A stretch of DNA of 64,000 nt from contig NZ_JAESWB010000025.1 of the NCBI RefSeq assembly GCF_016765675.1, positions 62,001-126,000 on the forward strand. The letters run 5' to 3'. The notes under the pieces are model-generated. The model was not told the DNA's origin. It worked only from the letters and a program-made list of their open reading frames with translations, and did no database searches. A program made the position numbers and the translations under genes. The stretch is from Neobacillus paridis. GTDB taxonomy: Bacteria; Bacillota; Bacilli; Bacillales; Cytobacillaceae. Positions 34,876 through 42,915 of this stretch are shown here, one piece after another; position 1 is the stretch's first letter; each line of letters begins with the position of its first letter.

Positions 34876-35145
34876 ATGGAATTAGATGATAAATTAAAGG
34901 AATTATTAAAAGAACCAAAAAAGCATATTCCACAAGGTTGTTACTGCTATGAAAGAATTAAAGGGAAATTCAGAGCATGTCCTTTTTGGGATTGTGATGA
35001 GACAAAACCTGAACAAGAAAATGGTTATTGCCACTATTTAGGTGAAGGTGATTGGGAAAACGATCGGTCTGGATTACTTTGGGATATGGTTAAAGAATGC
35101 GGAGTTAATGGTGAATTACCTGAATGGTTCACAAAAGGAGAATAG
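34876..35145 (+). CDS. Cys/Trp-rich phage protein
   Basis: 89 residues from ATG 34876 behind AAAGGGAGGTGAAATAA. Six cysteines (GCYCYER, ACPFWDC, GYCHYL, KECG) and a GLLWDMVKECGVN end suggest a metal-binding fold that recurs in phages. Function unknown. Confidence 0.6.
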   Translation: MELDDKLKELLKEPKKHIPQGCYCYERIKGKFRACPFWDCDETKPEQENGYCHYLGEGDWENDRSGLLWDMVKECGVNGELPEWFTKGE

Positions 35146-35192
35146 CAAATAAAATATTAAATTTATTTGGATTAACAAAAAGGAGAGATTAA

Positions 35193-35774
35193 ATGAGTAG
35201 TACAGCAAGAGGTTATGATAGACACGCAAGTGATTACTATATAACTCCAATTGATAAAATTTTGGAGTTTCTAAATGAATTCAACAAAAAAGAACGAGTG
35301 TTCCACAATCAATCAATCATGATACTTGACCCCAGTGCTGGAGGAGACAGTAACTATCCAATGAGTTATCCTACAGCTTTAGAACAAATTGGAATACATA
35401 AAGATTGCATCAAGACGATGGACATAAGGGAAGATTCATTGGCTGAGATCAAAGGCGATTATTTAAATACAACTTTAGATTATAAACCAAATGTAATTCT
35501 CACTAACCCACCATTTTTATTTGCGAGAGAATTTATTGAAAAAGCATTAAATGACGTATCCAACAATGGATTTGTTATTATGTTGCAACGTTTAAATTTC
35601 TTTGGTGGTAAGAAACGTAAAGATTTATGGGAAAAACATATGCCAAAATATACATTTGTACATAGTAAACGAATTTCTTTTACACCTGATGGCAAGACGG
35701 ATTCTATAGAATATGCGCATTATGTTTGGCAGAAAGGTCATTATCCTGAATTTACTCAATTAAAAGTAATTTGA
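35193..35774 (+). CDS. Adenine-type DNA methyltransferase-like protein
   Basis: 193 residues from ATG 35193, AAAGGAGAG upstream. SAM-binding pattern IMILDPSAGGDS and catalytic NPPF in VILTNPPFLFAREFIEKAL, as in N6-adenine methyltransferases. Small, with no separate target-recognition domain. It may modify DNA or another substrate; enzyme family likely, substrate unknown. Confidence 0.65.
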   Translation: MSSTARGYDRHASDYYITPIDKILEFLNEFNKKERVFHNQSIMILDPSAGGDSNYPMSYPTALEQIGIHKDCIKTMDIREDSLAEIKGDYLNTTLDYKPNVILTNPPFLFAREFIEKALNDVSNNGFVIMLQRLNFFGGKKRKDLWEKHMPKYTFVHSKRISFTPDGKTDSIEYAHYVWQKGHYPEFTQLKVI

Positions 35775-35825
35775 TAAATAAGAAGTCAAAGTGATTTAAT
35801 TAAATATATAAGGAGATGAATCGAA

Positions 35826-36155
35826 ATGATCATGCTCAAATTTGATATTGATGAGAAGGTGGTTACAACAACAGGGAAAACAGGAACTATTAAATCATTC
35901 AGAGTTGATGGAAACAATAAAAACGGAGTTAAAACCATTGATATAAAGTATTACGTTCATTTTGGTGGATATGCGAGCGATTGGATTTCCGAAGAACATT
36001 TAAAACCATATCATGATTATGATAATTTTTCACCAAAATTTGAATTAGACTTTTTAAACTTATTAATTGACGTGAATTTATCGAAACGCAATTTCGAAAT
36101 GGTCAAATATTTTAACGAATTAAAGATGACGTATAGTAAGATTGAAAAATTTTAA
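35826..36155 (+). CDS. Small phage protein, SH3-like
   Basis: 109 residues from ATG 35826 (a second ATG at 35832 is possible). The pattern DIDEKVVTTTGKTGTIKSF fits a small beta-barrel. Unknown function. Confidence 0.5.
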   Translation: MIMLKFDIDEKVVTTTGKTGTIKSFRVDGNNKNGVKTIDIKYYVHFGGYASDWISEEHLKPYHDYDNFSPKFELDFLNLLIDVNLSKRNFEMVKYFNELKMTYSKIEKF

Positions 36156-36174
36156 ATGAAAAAAAGGTGGTCAT

Positions 36175-36465
36175 TTGTTTACTATATTAAAAATAATAAT
36201 GATAATCCCATTATTCTTAATGGCATTATTGTTTTACATACTTTATTGGATAGGATTGGTATTGCTAAATATTTTTAGAATGATGATACTTATTCTGGCT
36301 AATATATTATGTGTAAATACTTGGAGAGAATATCGAACAAATTTGAATGAAAATTGGAATGAATACGTTATTGAAGATTTTGCTCCATTTAGGGAATATT
36401 CAATTGAATTTTGGAAGAATGTTTACAGGTGTTTAATATATGAGAAGAATGAGGTGGTAAAATGA
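36175..36465 (+). CDS. Small membrane protein
   Basis: 96 residues from TTG 36175 after AAAAAGGTGGTCATT. Two closely spaced hydrophobic helices (5-27 and 28-45), then a charged cytoplasmic C-terminus. Overlaps the next start by 4 bases. Confidence 0.5.
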   Translation: MFTILKIIMIIPLFLMALLFYILYWIGLVLLNIFRMMILILANILCVNTWREYRTNLNENWNEYVIEDFAPFREYSIEFWKNVYRCLIYEKNEVVK

Positions 36466-36650
36466 TTTTATCAGAACATAGTTTGCAATTGTTAAAGGAC
36501 TATATAAAGCAACTAGACGGAGAAGTATCAAATTTATATCATTCTTTAGAAAGTGAACTTCCAGAAAATCAATGGAAAGTGTATGAAAAATTAATAGATA
36601 GATTATTTTATATAATTGGACAAATTAATGAAGAAATGTATTTTTTATAA
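36462..36650 (+). CDS. Small helical phage protein
   Basis: 62 residues; its ATGA overlaps the previous stop. All-helical and acidic. Unknown function. Confidence 0.5.
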   Translation: MILSEHSLQLLKDYIKQLDGEVSNLYHSLESELPENQWKVYEKLIDRLFYIIGQINEEMYFL

Positions 36651-36668
36651 GATTTAAAAAATTTTCTA

Positions 36669-36748
36669 TTGCTTTTTAATTATAAATATATTAATATTAA
36701 TATATAAACACAATAGAGTGGTTACTTAATAAGTAGTCGCTCTATTGT
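36669..36748 (+). promoter_or_regulatory. Phage-type promoter with leader hairpin
   Basis: TTGCTT (36669-36674), 17 bp, TAATAT (36692-36697). The transcript start would fall near 36704, directly before a hairpin ACAATAGAG (36710-36718) / CTCTATTGT (36740-36748). The hairpin may protect or regulate the 5' end. Confidence 0.55.
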
Positions 36749-36778
36749 ATCATAGGAGGTGAACAGTACACACTGAAT

Positions 36779-36877
36779 ATGAAGAAGGAATTAGTTATTC
36801 TTGAAATGCAAAAGAATTTTTACCTAAAGAAGTTAGCTGAAATTGATAATAAAATTAAACAAATAAAAGGAGATTAA
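36779..36877 (+). CDS. Tiny helical protein
   Basis: 32 residues from ATG 36779; GGAGGTG lies about 18 bases upstream, too far for an ideal start. Lys-rich helix (EMQKNFYLKKLAEIDNKIKQI). Ends just before the next ribosome site. Confidence 0.35.
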   Translation: MKKELVILEMQKNFYLKKLAEIDNKIKQIKGD

Positions 36878-36878
36878 A

Positions 36879-37274
36879 ATGAGTAAAATCGCTGAATTTG
36901 AACACCAATTGGCTGAAGTTGAAACTAAAATTTATGAACTTAAAGAGTTACGTAATGACTTATATACAAGGATAGATGAAGAAAGAGAGAAAGAAAACGA
37001 GGAATTATCTATAACTTTAAATAGAAAAGAATTACATAAGTTGTTAGCAGTGTTTGAACATTCAATTATAAGCACCGAATCAGTAAAAAATAAAAAATCA
37101 AGAATCGACTTAATTGAATTTAAAAGTGAATTATCTTGGATGATATGTGATTTACTTGGATATAACACATATGAAGGAAGCATTGACCCTGACACACTTG
37201 AATATTATACATTTAAAAGTACTCCGACAGAATTCCCTTCCTCAAGGAATGTGGAGGGCGAAGCCAATGAGTAA
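36879..37274 (+). CDS. Coiled-coil phage protein
   Basis: 131 residues from ATG 36879 behind AAAGGAGATTAAA. Strong coiled coil in residues 3-45, a second helical region, and a variable Ser/Thr-rich end. Unknown function. Confidence 0.55.
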   Translation: MSKIAEFEHQLAEVETKIYELKELRNDLYTRIDEEREKENEELSITLNRKELHKLLAVFEHSIISTESVKNKKSRIDLIEFKSELSWMICDLLGYNTYEGSIDPDTLEYYTFKSTPTEFPSSRNVEGEANE

Positions 37275-37309
37275 GGAGGAAAAAACAATGAAATACTTTA
37301 GGCGAAGAA

Positions 37310-37456
37310 ATGAAGGAAGTTAGCAGAGATTATGCCCTTGTGAAATTTAGCAGAGCATATGACGAAAACCAAAAACTATTGCCAATTTCAGGAGTTGTTG
37401 AGGAATTTAACTGTCAATCAAATGAAGTTATTGTGGTTGATGGTTTATTAATTTAG
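37310..37456 (+). CDS. Small phage protein, 5' end doubtful
   Basis: 48 residues from ATG 37310 to TAG 37454. A strong ribosome site (AAGGAGG) precedes another frame's ATG at 37288 that stops after 11 codons, so one frameshift may separate start and body. Beta pattern DYALVKFSRAYDENQKLLPI. Confidence 0.35.
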   Translation: MKEVSRDYALVKFSRAYDENQKLLPISGVVEEFNCQSNEVIVVDGLLI

Positions 37457-37503
37457 TGTGCCATAGTTTGACATATACTGTGAAACAAGAAAGGGAGATG
37501 TAA

Positions 37504-37641
37504 ATGAAAAATAAAAAAGATGAAATGGTATGGAGCAAAGAATTAGGGTTTTATCTTTTACCAAAGAACGAAGTAAAAGGATTGAAAGTTTGTTTACACA
37601 AGAAGAACGCGCACACATTAGAGAGAAATGTAGGGTATTGA
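37504..37641 (+). pseudogene. Phage ORF cut by ISL3-type left end
   Basis: ATG 37504 after AAAGGGAGATGTAA; the frame encodes MKNKKDEMVWSKELGF and so on and ends inside the IS left end that begins at 37633. The natural C-terminus is missing. Confidence 0.45.
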
Positions 37642-37717
37642 AACTTCAGGGTGATAGGTTAGATTAATTATAAATTTATAGTTAAGTAGTTTCTTGAAAC
37701 TCCAAAGTGAAATTTTA
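37633..37717 (+). mobile_element. Solo ISL3-type left end
   Basis: GGGTATTGAAACTTCAGGG begins an about 80-bp segment matching 8761 and 39933. It includes two direct copies of the motif (GAAACTTCAGGGTGAT, then GAAACTCCAAAGTGAA about 50 bp later), probably transposase-binding sites. No right end was found downstream, so the cassette is incomplete or decayed. Confidence 0.6.
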
Positions 37718-37735
37718 AAAAATGGAGGAAGTAAA

Positions 37736-38137
37736 ATGGATAAATTTTTAAACATGAAAACATTTGATATTTGCTGGAATTGTGGAAAAGAACATGATTC
37801 TACTAATCAATCACCTTTTGAATATGGAGTTAAGTGTGAATGTGGGGGATATGTAGTCAGTCCTTCTGGAAAAGTTCAAATAAAGACAGTTCCAATTGTC
37901 CATGTATATCAAATGAATGAGTATGATGCAGTGGCAGCAGAATCAGTTGAACAAGCAATAGAGTATTATTCGCAATTTGAACCACTCGATGAAGAAGATA
38001 TTGAAAACATTGAAGTTGTCCCAATGGATTATCAAGTGTGGGATGATGAAGAAAGAACTAAAAAAATTTCTATTCGAGAAATAATCGAAAATGAATGGAA
38101 AGGCGAACCATTTATCGCATTTTCAACAGAGTATTAA
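37736..38137 (+). CDS. Phage protein with Cys-rich N-terminus
   Basis: 133 residues from ATG 37736 behind AATGGAGGAAGTAAA. CWNCGKEHDST and VKCECGGYV form a four-Cys zinc ribbon. The rest includes VHVYQMNEYDAVAAESVEQ, a pattern seen in phage proteins of unknown role. It may be the passenger of the ISL3-type cassette whose left end lies at 37633. Confidence 0.55.
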   Translation: MDKFLNMKTFDICWNCGKEHDSTNQSPFEYGVKCECGGYVVSPSGKVQIKTVPIVHVYQMNEYDAVAAESVEQAIEYYSQFEPLDEEDIENIEVVPMDYQVWDDEERTKKISIREIIENEWKGEPFIAFSTEY

Positions 38138-38242
38138 CGAAGAAACCATTTATAGTGAATCAACTAACAGAGAAATGGATACTACTAAGATAATTAATAC
38201 GACAGTATCCATTTACTCAATTTTAAATAAGGAGTTATTAAT

Positions 38243-38455
38243 TTGAGTAGAGTTAAAGATTTATATATTCTTGCAAAATACAAAGACGGTGAATTTGTTG
38301 AATATGTGCGAAAATGAAGAAACAATGCTATTTCAGGATATGATAATTTAACTGATGCGAAACGATTACTAACTAAATCAAAAAACGCTATGGATTCAAA
38401 AGGATATGAATTAAAAATTATGAAAGCTGATTTATTAAGTTTTGTGAACATTTAA
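38243..38455 (+). pseudogene. Small phage protein with in-frame TGA
   Basis: TTG 38243 follows AAGGAGTTATTAAT. The frame reads MSRVKDLYILAKYKDGEF and on to VRK, TGA (38315), then RNNAISGYDNLTDAKRLLTK and on to TAA 38453. TGG-to-TGA is the simplest explanation. Otherwise a clean 70-codon gene. Confidence 0.5.
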
Positions 38456-38485
38456 ATTTAGTGTTTAAAGAGGTGACTATTAAAA

Positions 38486-38692
38486 ATGAAAATTAATGGA
38501 GTTTACGTTGTTTTATATAAATCTCCAAAAATGCCAAATGAAAGAATAAGAGGACAATTTCTTCATAAATTATCATGTTTTGTAGGAGAATGCGAAAATT
38601 TCACAACTAGAATATGTGCATTTAGAAATGAAGAAAATGAATTTTTGCTTGTAGATTATGAAGATATTGTGCAAATGCATCTTGCAAAATAA
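38486..38692 (+). CDS. Small phage protein
   Basis: 68 residues from ATG 38486, with AAAGAGGTGACTATTAAAA upstream. Starts MKINGVYVVLYKSPKMPNER. Unknown function. Confidence 0.5.
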   Translation: MKINGVYVVLYKSPKMPNERIRGQFLHKLSCFVGECENFTTRICAFRNEENEFLLVDYEDIVQMHLAK

Positions 38693-38749
38693 AACCAAAT
38701 AAGATGACTATTTTATTAAAAATAAATTAATAAATGGAGGAATATTAAA

Positions 38750-39031
38750 ATGACTAAATATCGTAAGAAACCAGTGGTAATAGAAGCAGTAACTTTTGAA
38801 GAATTTATAGAGTACGGAAAGCAAAACGGAGGGAACATTGTCAATGGTATGCCTTGGTCATTTGAATATAACGGACATCTAGTGACACATGAAAATGATG
38901 AATGTTATCTCATTCCTACACTTGAAGGAACAATGCGTTTCACTACCGAAGATATGCTTATCACTGGTGTGAATGGAGAAATTTATCCTTGCAAAAAAGA
39001 TATATTTGAAAAAACTTATGAAGTAATCTAA
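38750..39031 (+). CDS. PGDYG-type phage protein
   Basis: 93 residues from ATG 38750 behind GGAGGAATATTAAA. The frame MTKYRKKPVVIEAVTF, then IPTLEGTMRF, TGVNGEIYPCKKDIFEKTYE matches a small family very common in phages. A second member is at 41006. Role unknown. Confidence 0.65.
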   Translation: MTKYRKKPVVIEAVTFEEFIEYGKQNGGNIVNGMPWSFEYNGHLVTHENDECYLIPTLEGTMRFTTEDMLITGVNGEIYPCKKDIFEKTYEVI

Positions 39032-39117
39032 ATAGCAATACGAGCAATTAGAAATATCAAGGTGAAAATTAAATAAGTTAAATGGTATGTACATAACGAA
39101 GCACATTATTTTTTATA

Positions 39118-39321
39118 GTGGAGGAATTGGAAGAACAATCCGAACGAGTCCAAGATTTGAAGATAATGCTGAAAGTTTTAGGAGATCTGAATAATCGCTA
39201 CAAACAGGCATTGGAGTTTTATGCTGATGATAATAATTACAAACGTATTAAGACTATAGCAACCAACATTGATATGGATAATGGTAAAAAAGCACGTGAA
39301 GTATTGGGTGATAAACAATGA
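39118..39321 (+). CDS. Small coiled-coil phage protein
   Basis: 67 residues from GTG 39118. Helical; the segment YKQALEFYADDNNYKR with a final GKKAREVL is a pattern shared by many phage proteins. Overlaps the next ATG (ATGA). Confidence 0.5.
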   Translation: MEELEEQSERVQDLKIMLKVLGDLNNRYKQALEFYADDNNYKRIKTIATNIDMDNGKKAREVLGDKQ

Positions 39322-39596
39322 CTGAATACGCGTTGTATAAAGGCGATAACTTGCTCCATATCGGGACACTGGAATAAATAGCAAAAGAACGCAATGTCCA
39401 AAAAGAAACCATCCAGTTTTATATGACACCGACTTATCAAAAGCGAATTTCCAAACGTAAAAATCCCAGGAATTATATCACTGTTACAAGGTTAGAGGAG
39501 GATGAAGGATTTTTATATGATAAAGGAAATTTGGCTAAATTATATTACTATTTAGGTTTTAATCATATTGAAGTCATTTCAATTGGAACCATTTAG
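39318..39596 (+). pseudogene. Helix-turn-helix-like phage protein with in-frame TAA
   Basis: ATG 39318 overlaps the previous stop. The frame MTEYALYKGDNLLHIGTLE, TAA (39375), IAKERNVQKETIQFYMTPTYQKR continues to TAG 39594. Related phage proteins have Glu at the stop position (GTLEEIAKE), so GAA-to-TAA is likely. The domain resembles a small HTH for sensing or DNA binding. Confidence 0.55.
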
Positions 39597-39630
39597 AAGA
39601 AATAATTTACTTGATACGAGGAGTGGAATC

Positions 39631-39783
39631 ATGAGTAAATGGTGGAAAGAAAAGTATTTAGGTAAATATGTTTTTTATGCAGGATTATTATCTAAAAAAG
39701 AAGTTAGATTAGGCTTTTCTATAGGTAATGAAAATACGAGTTTTGATTTATTATGGTTTACTTGTGGATTCATGAAAGCGTAG
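39631..39783 (+). CDS. Small phage protein
   Basis: 50 residues from ATG 39631 after ACGAGGAGTGGAATC. Trp- and Lys-rich N-terminus (MSKWWKEKYLGKYVFYAG). Unknown function. Confidence 0.45.
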   Translation: MSKWWKEKYLGKYVFYAGLLSKKEVRLGFSIGNENTSFDLLWFTCGFMKA

Positions 39784-39834
39784 TAGTTGAAATTCTTAAT
39801 TTAATATGATAGAAGAGTGATAAATTGTTAAATA

Positions 39835-39932
39835 GTCCTATTTCATGGGTTGGAGGGAAGCATAGATTAAGAAAACATATTATTCCTCTGTTCCCCAAAC
39901 ATACCTGCTATGTTTTGGAAACTTTTTATACA
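39835..39932 (+). pseudogene. N-terminal fragment of a D12-class adenine methylase
   Basis: TTG 39835 (GAAGAGTGATAAA upstream) opens a frame LNSPISWVGGKHRLRKHIIPLFPKHTCYVLETF, the start of a Dam-like enzyme related to that at 11450. It is cut by the mobile cassette at 39933. What follows the cassette (40911 onward) is not methylase, so the gene was already truncated or later deleted. Confidence 0.7.
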
Positions 39933-40053
39933 GGGTGTGCAACTTTCAGAGTGATAAATAGATTAAAAGAATTTTAGACTACCACTTACTTTCTTGAAAC
40001 TTGAAGGTGAAATAATAAAATAAATTAAATAAATATAAAAGGTGGACAATGAA

Positions 40054-40224
40054 TTGAGGGATAAACTTTTTGATAAATTTAACAAAATTTCCAATGAAGA
40101 AAAAATATATTTTCTTTGTAGATTATTTGGATTAATGGAGACCTATGAAGATACAAAAAGAACTCTTAGTACAGATACATTCTTTACTATGGTACAGGAG
40201 CGAACAAAGGAGGTATTAGATTGA
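40054..40224 (+). CDS. Small helical protein inside the cassette
   Basis: 56 residues from TTG 40054, eight bases after AAAAGGTGG. Helical and charged. Overlaps the start of the methyltransferase gene by 4 bases, so the two passengers are coupled. Confidence 0.5.
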   Translation: MRDKLFDKFNKISNEEKIYFLCRLFGLMETYEDTKRTLSTDTFFTMVQERTKEVLD

Positions 40225-40877
40225 TAGTTTTTCCAGAAAGAAAATTCAATATAATCTATGCTGACCCTCCTTGGCAATTCAGTAGTAAAGCATATCAAGA
40301 CGGTGGGAGAGATATGCTTAAACTTGAAGAAACGCAGTACAACACAATGACAATTAAAGACATTAAATCTTTGCCTGTAAAGGAAATTGCAGATGAAGAT
40401 TGTGCTTGTTTTATGTGGGTAACAGATTCTCACTTAAAAGAAGGGATAGAAGTATTAGAAAGCTGGGGGTTTAAGTATAAAACAATAGCCTTCGTATGGT
40501 TGAAAAAATATGATAGTGGAGATACTTGTTATAATTTTGCACCTTGGACTTTAAAAAGTCACGAAATTTGCTTATTGGGAATTAAAGGGAGAATGACTAA
40601 GCATAATGTCAAGAATAATGTGAAAGGCTTTGTAGAAGCTGTTAGAGGTAGGCACAGTGAAAAGCCACAAGAAATAAGAAGACGTATCGAAGAATTATTT
40701 GGAGACATTCCAAGAATTGAATTGTTTGCAAGAGAATACAATAAAGGTTGGTATGTTTGGGGAAACGAGGCTAATAACATATGTCCAGAATGTAAACAAG
40801 GTATGTCAATGGGAGAGTATCGAAATGGAGAAAAAGAACCTTGCGATGAGTGTTTAGTGCAGTATGACTTAGGTTAA
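40221..40877 (+). CDS. MT-A70 family adenine methyltransferase
   Basis: 218 residues from TTG 40221 behind AAAGGAGGTATTAGA. NIIYADPPWQFSSKAYQ gives the DPPW catalytic motif; FMWVTDSHL, WTLKSHEICLLGIKG, VRGRHSEKPQEI and RIELFAREY complete the MT-A70 pattern. A C-terminal CPEC...CDEC zinc ribbon is an extra. N6-adenine methylation of DNA (or RNA) is expected. Passenger of the cassette. Confidence 0.85.
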   Translation: MIVFPERKFNIIYADPPWQFSSKAYQDGGRDMLKLEETQYNTMTIKDIKSLPVKEIADEDCACFMWVTDSHLKEGIEVLESWGFKYKTIAFVWLKKYDSGDTCYNFAPWTLKSHEICLLGIKGRMTKHNVKNNVKGFVEAVRGRHSEKPQEIRRRIEELFGDIPRIELFAREYNKGWYVWGNEANNICPECKQGMSMGEYRNGEKEPCDECLVQYDLG

Positions 40878-41005
40878 TTCCACCCCGAAAGTTAAATACC
40901 CTTTATACAGAAGAAGAAGCTGAAGAATTCGCTGAGAAGTATAATAAAGGAGGACTAAATGATTAAGCCGACAACAGTGATTTTAATTGAAAAAGGAGGA
41001 GTAAA

Positions 41006-41311
41006 ATGGCAAAATATCGTAAGAAATCAGTAATTATCGAAGCTGAATTATTTAAAATGGGTATGGAAGATGGATATGCATGTTATCCTATTTTCTCAGA
41101 TAAGTTATTAGGCTTTTATCATAAAAATGAACCGATTCCAAAAACAAAAAGAATACCAGCAATTAAAACATTAGAAGGTTGGTATGAAGTAGAAGTTGGA
41201 AAACATTACATAGTAACTGGTGTAAAAGGCGAACGTTATCCAGTAGAAAAAGAAATCTTTGAAGAAACATACGATTTAGTAAATGCAAAAGAATCTCTTG
41301 ATTTAGCATGA
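41006..41311 (+). CDS. PGDYG-type phage protein
   Basis: 101 residues from ATG 41006 behind AAAGGAGGAGTAAA. Paralogue of 38750: MAKYRKKSVIIEAELF, AIKTLEGWYEVE, TGVKGERYPVEKEIFEETY. Role unknown. Confidence 0.6.
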   Translation: MAKYRKKSVIIEAELFKMGMEDGYACYPIFSDKLLGFYHKNEPIPKTKRIPAIKTLEGWYEVEVGKHYIVTGVKGERYPVEKEIFEETYDLVNAKESLDLA

Positions 41312-41414
41312 ACTGCCACTATGATAAGTAAATAATAAAATAAAAATCAATGTAAGATAAATTTTAAGTATAATTATATTGATGTAAAAATATAATGAAA
41401 AAGGTGGTGGATAT

Positions 41415-41591
41415 ATGCTGTACGAGATTAATAAGCTGATAGATTTTGATTTTAGCATGTTGAAAAAACTAGGATGGTTACTATACGATAGGGAAGATCA
41501 AAATGGTGGCTTGAATCAAGAAGCATATAATGAAGGATTTAACGATATCTGGGGAGCAACAAAAAAAGACACCTTTAATATCATCGTATGA
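41415..41591 (+). CDS. Small phage protein
   Basis: 58 residues from ATG 41415 behind AAAAAGGTGGTGGATAT. Helical, ending near a degenerate region. Unknown. Confidence 0.45.
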   Translation: MLYEINKLIDFDFSMLKKLGWLLYDREDQNGGLNQEAYNEGFNDIWGATKKDTFNIIV

Positions 41592-41675
41592 ACGTTTAGG
41601 GTTTACTATTTGGGGCAAACATAGAAATGATTAGAATGAATACGGTCATTGGTAACGATAAAGCAAAAAAGGAGC

Positions 41676-41700
41676 TATATATATATATATATATATATAT
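41676..41700. repeat. (TA)12 simple repeat between ribosome site and ATG
   Basis: Twenty-five bases of alternating T and A follow AAAAAAGGAGC and run into ATG 41699. The tract separates ribosome site and start by about 24 bases, far beyond optimum. Length change by slipped-strand mispairing would tune translation of the downstream gene. Confidence 0.7.
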
Positions 41701-42148
41701 GACATGGGAAAACGTTCGGTTTAAAGACTTGAATCAAGGTGAGATTTTCCGCAAGAAAAAAGACCTATTTATATTGGAAGGAGATGCGGGAAGAAGAAGT
41801 CGGATGGTCGGATTCTATGCTTTAACAAAAGTCAAACCCGATTCGCATTGCATTGAATATGAATCTGATAAATGTGAACATTTTGAAATAGAAGGGGTTA
41901 CCTATCATCGATCATCAGAAGATATAGAAAATGAATTTGGTGAAATGTGGGAGCCTTATTATGCCATTCGAAAAAGAGATATAGGGCATATGAATATGAA
42001 AGTTGAAAAATATAACGGAATGATTTTAAAAAAAAGTATACTAAAAAGTAGGGTAAATCCCCAAGCGAATACCCCTACCTTTTCATGTATTATTTATGAT
42101 GTTTTTTCCTTTTTGTACCTTAAAAGCGAACAAAACAAATACAGTTAA
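41699..42148 (+). CDS. Phage protein with repeat-controlled start
   Basis: 149 residues from ATG 41699 (the frame is also open through the TA tract, so longer forms starting upstream are possible). MTWENVRFKDLNQGEIFRKK and CIEYESDKCEHFEIEGVTY; the last about 40 residues read through a terminator-like hairpin at 42044, so the natural end may be earlier and frameshifted. No family recognised. Confidence 0.5.
   Translation: MTWENVRFKDLNQGEIFRKKKDLFILEGDAGRRSRMVGFYALTKVKPDSHCIEYESDKCEHFEIEGVTYHRSSEDIENEFGEMWEPYYAIRKRDIGHMNMKVEKYNGMILKKSILKSRVNPQANTPTFSCIIYDVFSFLYLKSEQNKYS
42044..42083 (+). terminator. Terminator-like hairpin inside an ORF end
   Basis: GTAGGG (42048-42053) and CCCTAC (42073-42078), with flanking AAAA on the left and CTTTT on the right, form a bidirectional terminator shape. 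It lies within the 3' part of the frame from 41699. Confidence 0.45.
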
Positions 42149-42183
42149 AACAAATTATGTGCATTAACGAAAGGAGAATTGAA

Positions 42184-42558
42184 GTGGAGAAATTAAAGTT
42201 ATCTAGGTTGAATGATGATATTGAAATTTCAATTGAGGAATCAAGTATGGTTTACACAGTTGCAGAATTAAAACGTGAGATTCTTGAATTGGGTGAACCA
42301 CATCACGAATCGGATAATTGGTACACTATTATCCGCAAAAAATGGAGTCCAGATGCCCAATTTATGCTCGAAAGATACATTGACAGTGAGCAAGATAATA
42401 TGTATGAAAATTGGGATAACAGGGCTTGGGATTGTGTTAGCAAAGGGGTTATTGGGAAAATCCAAGAGGTTTTAGATGAAGCATTTAAGAGTGATTACGC
42501 TACTGCTTATTGGGAATATGACCAGCCTGTTGAAATAGATATTTTCCCAAATAACTAA
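42184..42558 (+). CDS. Phage protein, unknown function
   Basis: 124 residues from GTG 42184 behind GAAAGGAGAATTGAA. Helical centre with many Trp and Tyr. Acidic. Not recognised. Confidence 0.5.
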   Translation: MEKLKLSRLNDDIEISIEESSMVYTVAELKREILELGEPHHESDNWYTIIRKKWSPDAQFMLERYIDSEQDNMYENWDNRAWDCVSKGVIGKIQEVLDEAFKSDYATAYWEYDQPVEIDIFPNN

Positions 42559-42600
42559 TACACAGTTTGACACATTTTACAAAATAAGGAGGTTTGACTA

Positions 42601-42855
42601 ATGGAAGTAAAGTCAAATGGTTTCAGGTGTGAGAATTGTGGTAATAAAACCTACGGAGATAAAGAAATATGTGTGAAATGTGGGTCAGAAAATTCAATCA
42701 AGCCTATCCCAAAAGTCCTTTACAAATGCTACCTTAACGGGACGTTTTATGGCGGTGGCAACTTAAATTATATACTCGAATTGTTTAAGGATTATGTAGT
42801 CACTTGTAAGATGTACGGTAAAAAAGAATGTGACTTTAAAATCGTTAAAGACTAA
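42601..42855 (+). CDS. Zinc-ribbon phage protein
   Basis: 84 residues from ATG 42601 after AAGGAGGTTTGACTA. The N-terminal CENCGNKTYGDKEICVKCG is a canonical four-Cys zinc ribbon; a beta-rich part follows. Unknown role. Confidence 0.6.
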   Translation: MEVKSNGFRCENCGNKTYGDKEICVKCGSENSIKPIPKVLYKCYLNGTFYGGGNLNYILELFKDYVVTCKMYGKKECDFKIVKD

Positions 42856-42915
42856 TGTACAATATGATTTTTAAATGCATTAAAGACATATTAAGCGTGA
42901 CAAGGAGGAATGGAA

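Larger units (their letters stand above)
39933..40902 (+). mobile_element. Mobile insertion cassette with MT-A70 methyltransferase
   Basis: A 970-bp element with an ISL3-type left end (GGGTGTGCAACTTTCAG at 39933) and right end (GAAAGTTAAATACCC ending 40902). It is flanked by the 8-bp direct repeat TTTATACA (39925-39932 and 40903-40910). It carries no transposase, only the genes at 40054 and 40221. This fits the mobile insertion cassettes known from the Bacillus cereus group, moved in trans by an ISL3 transposase. Confidence 0.85.
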
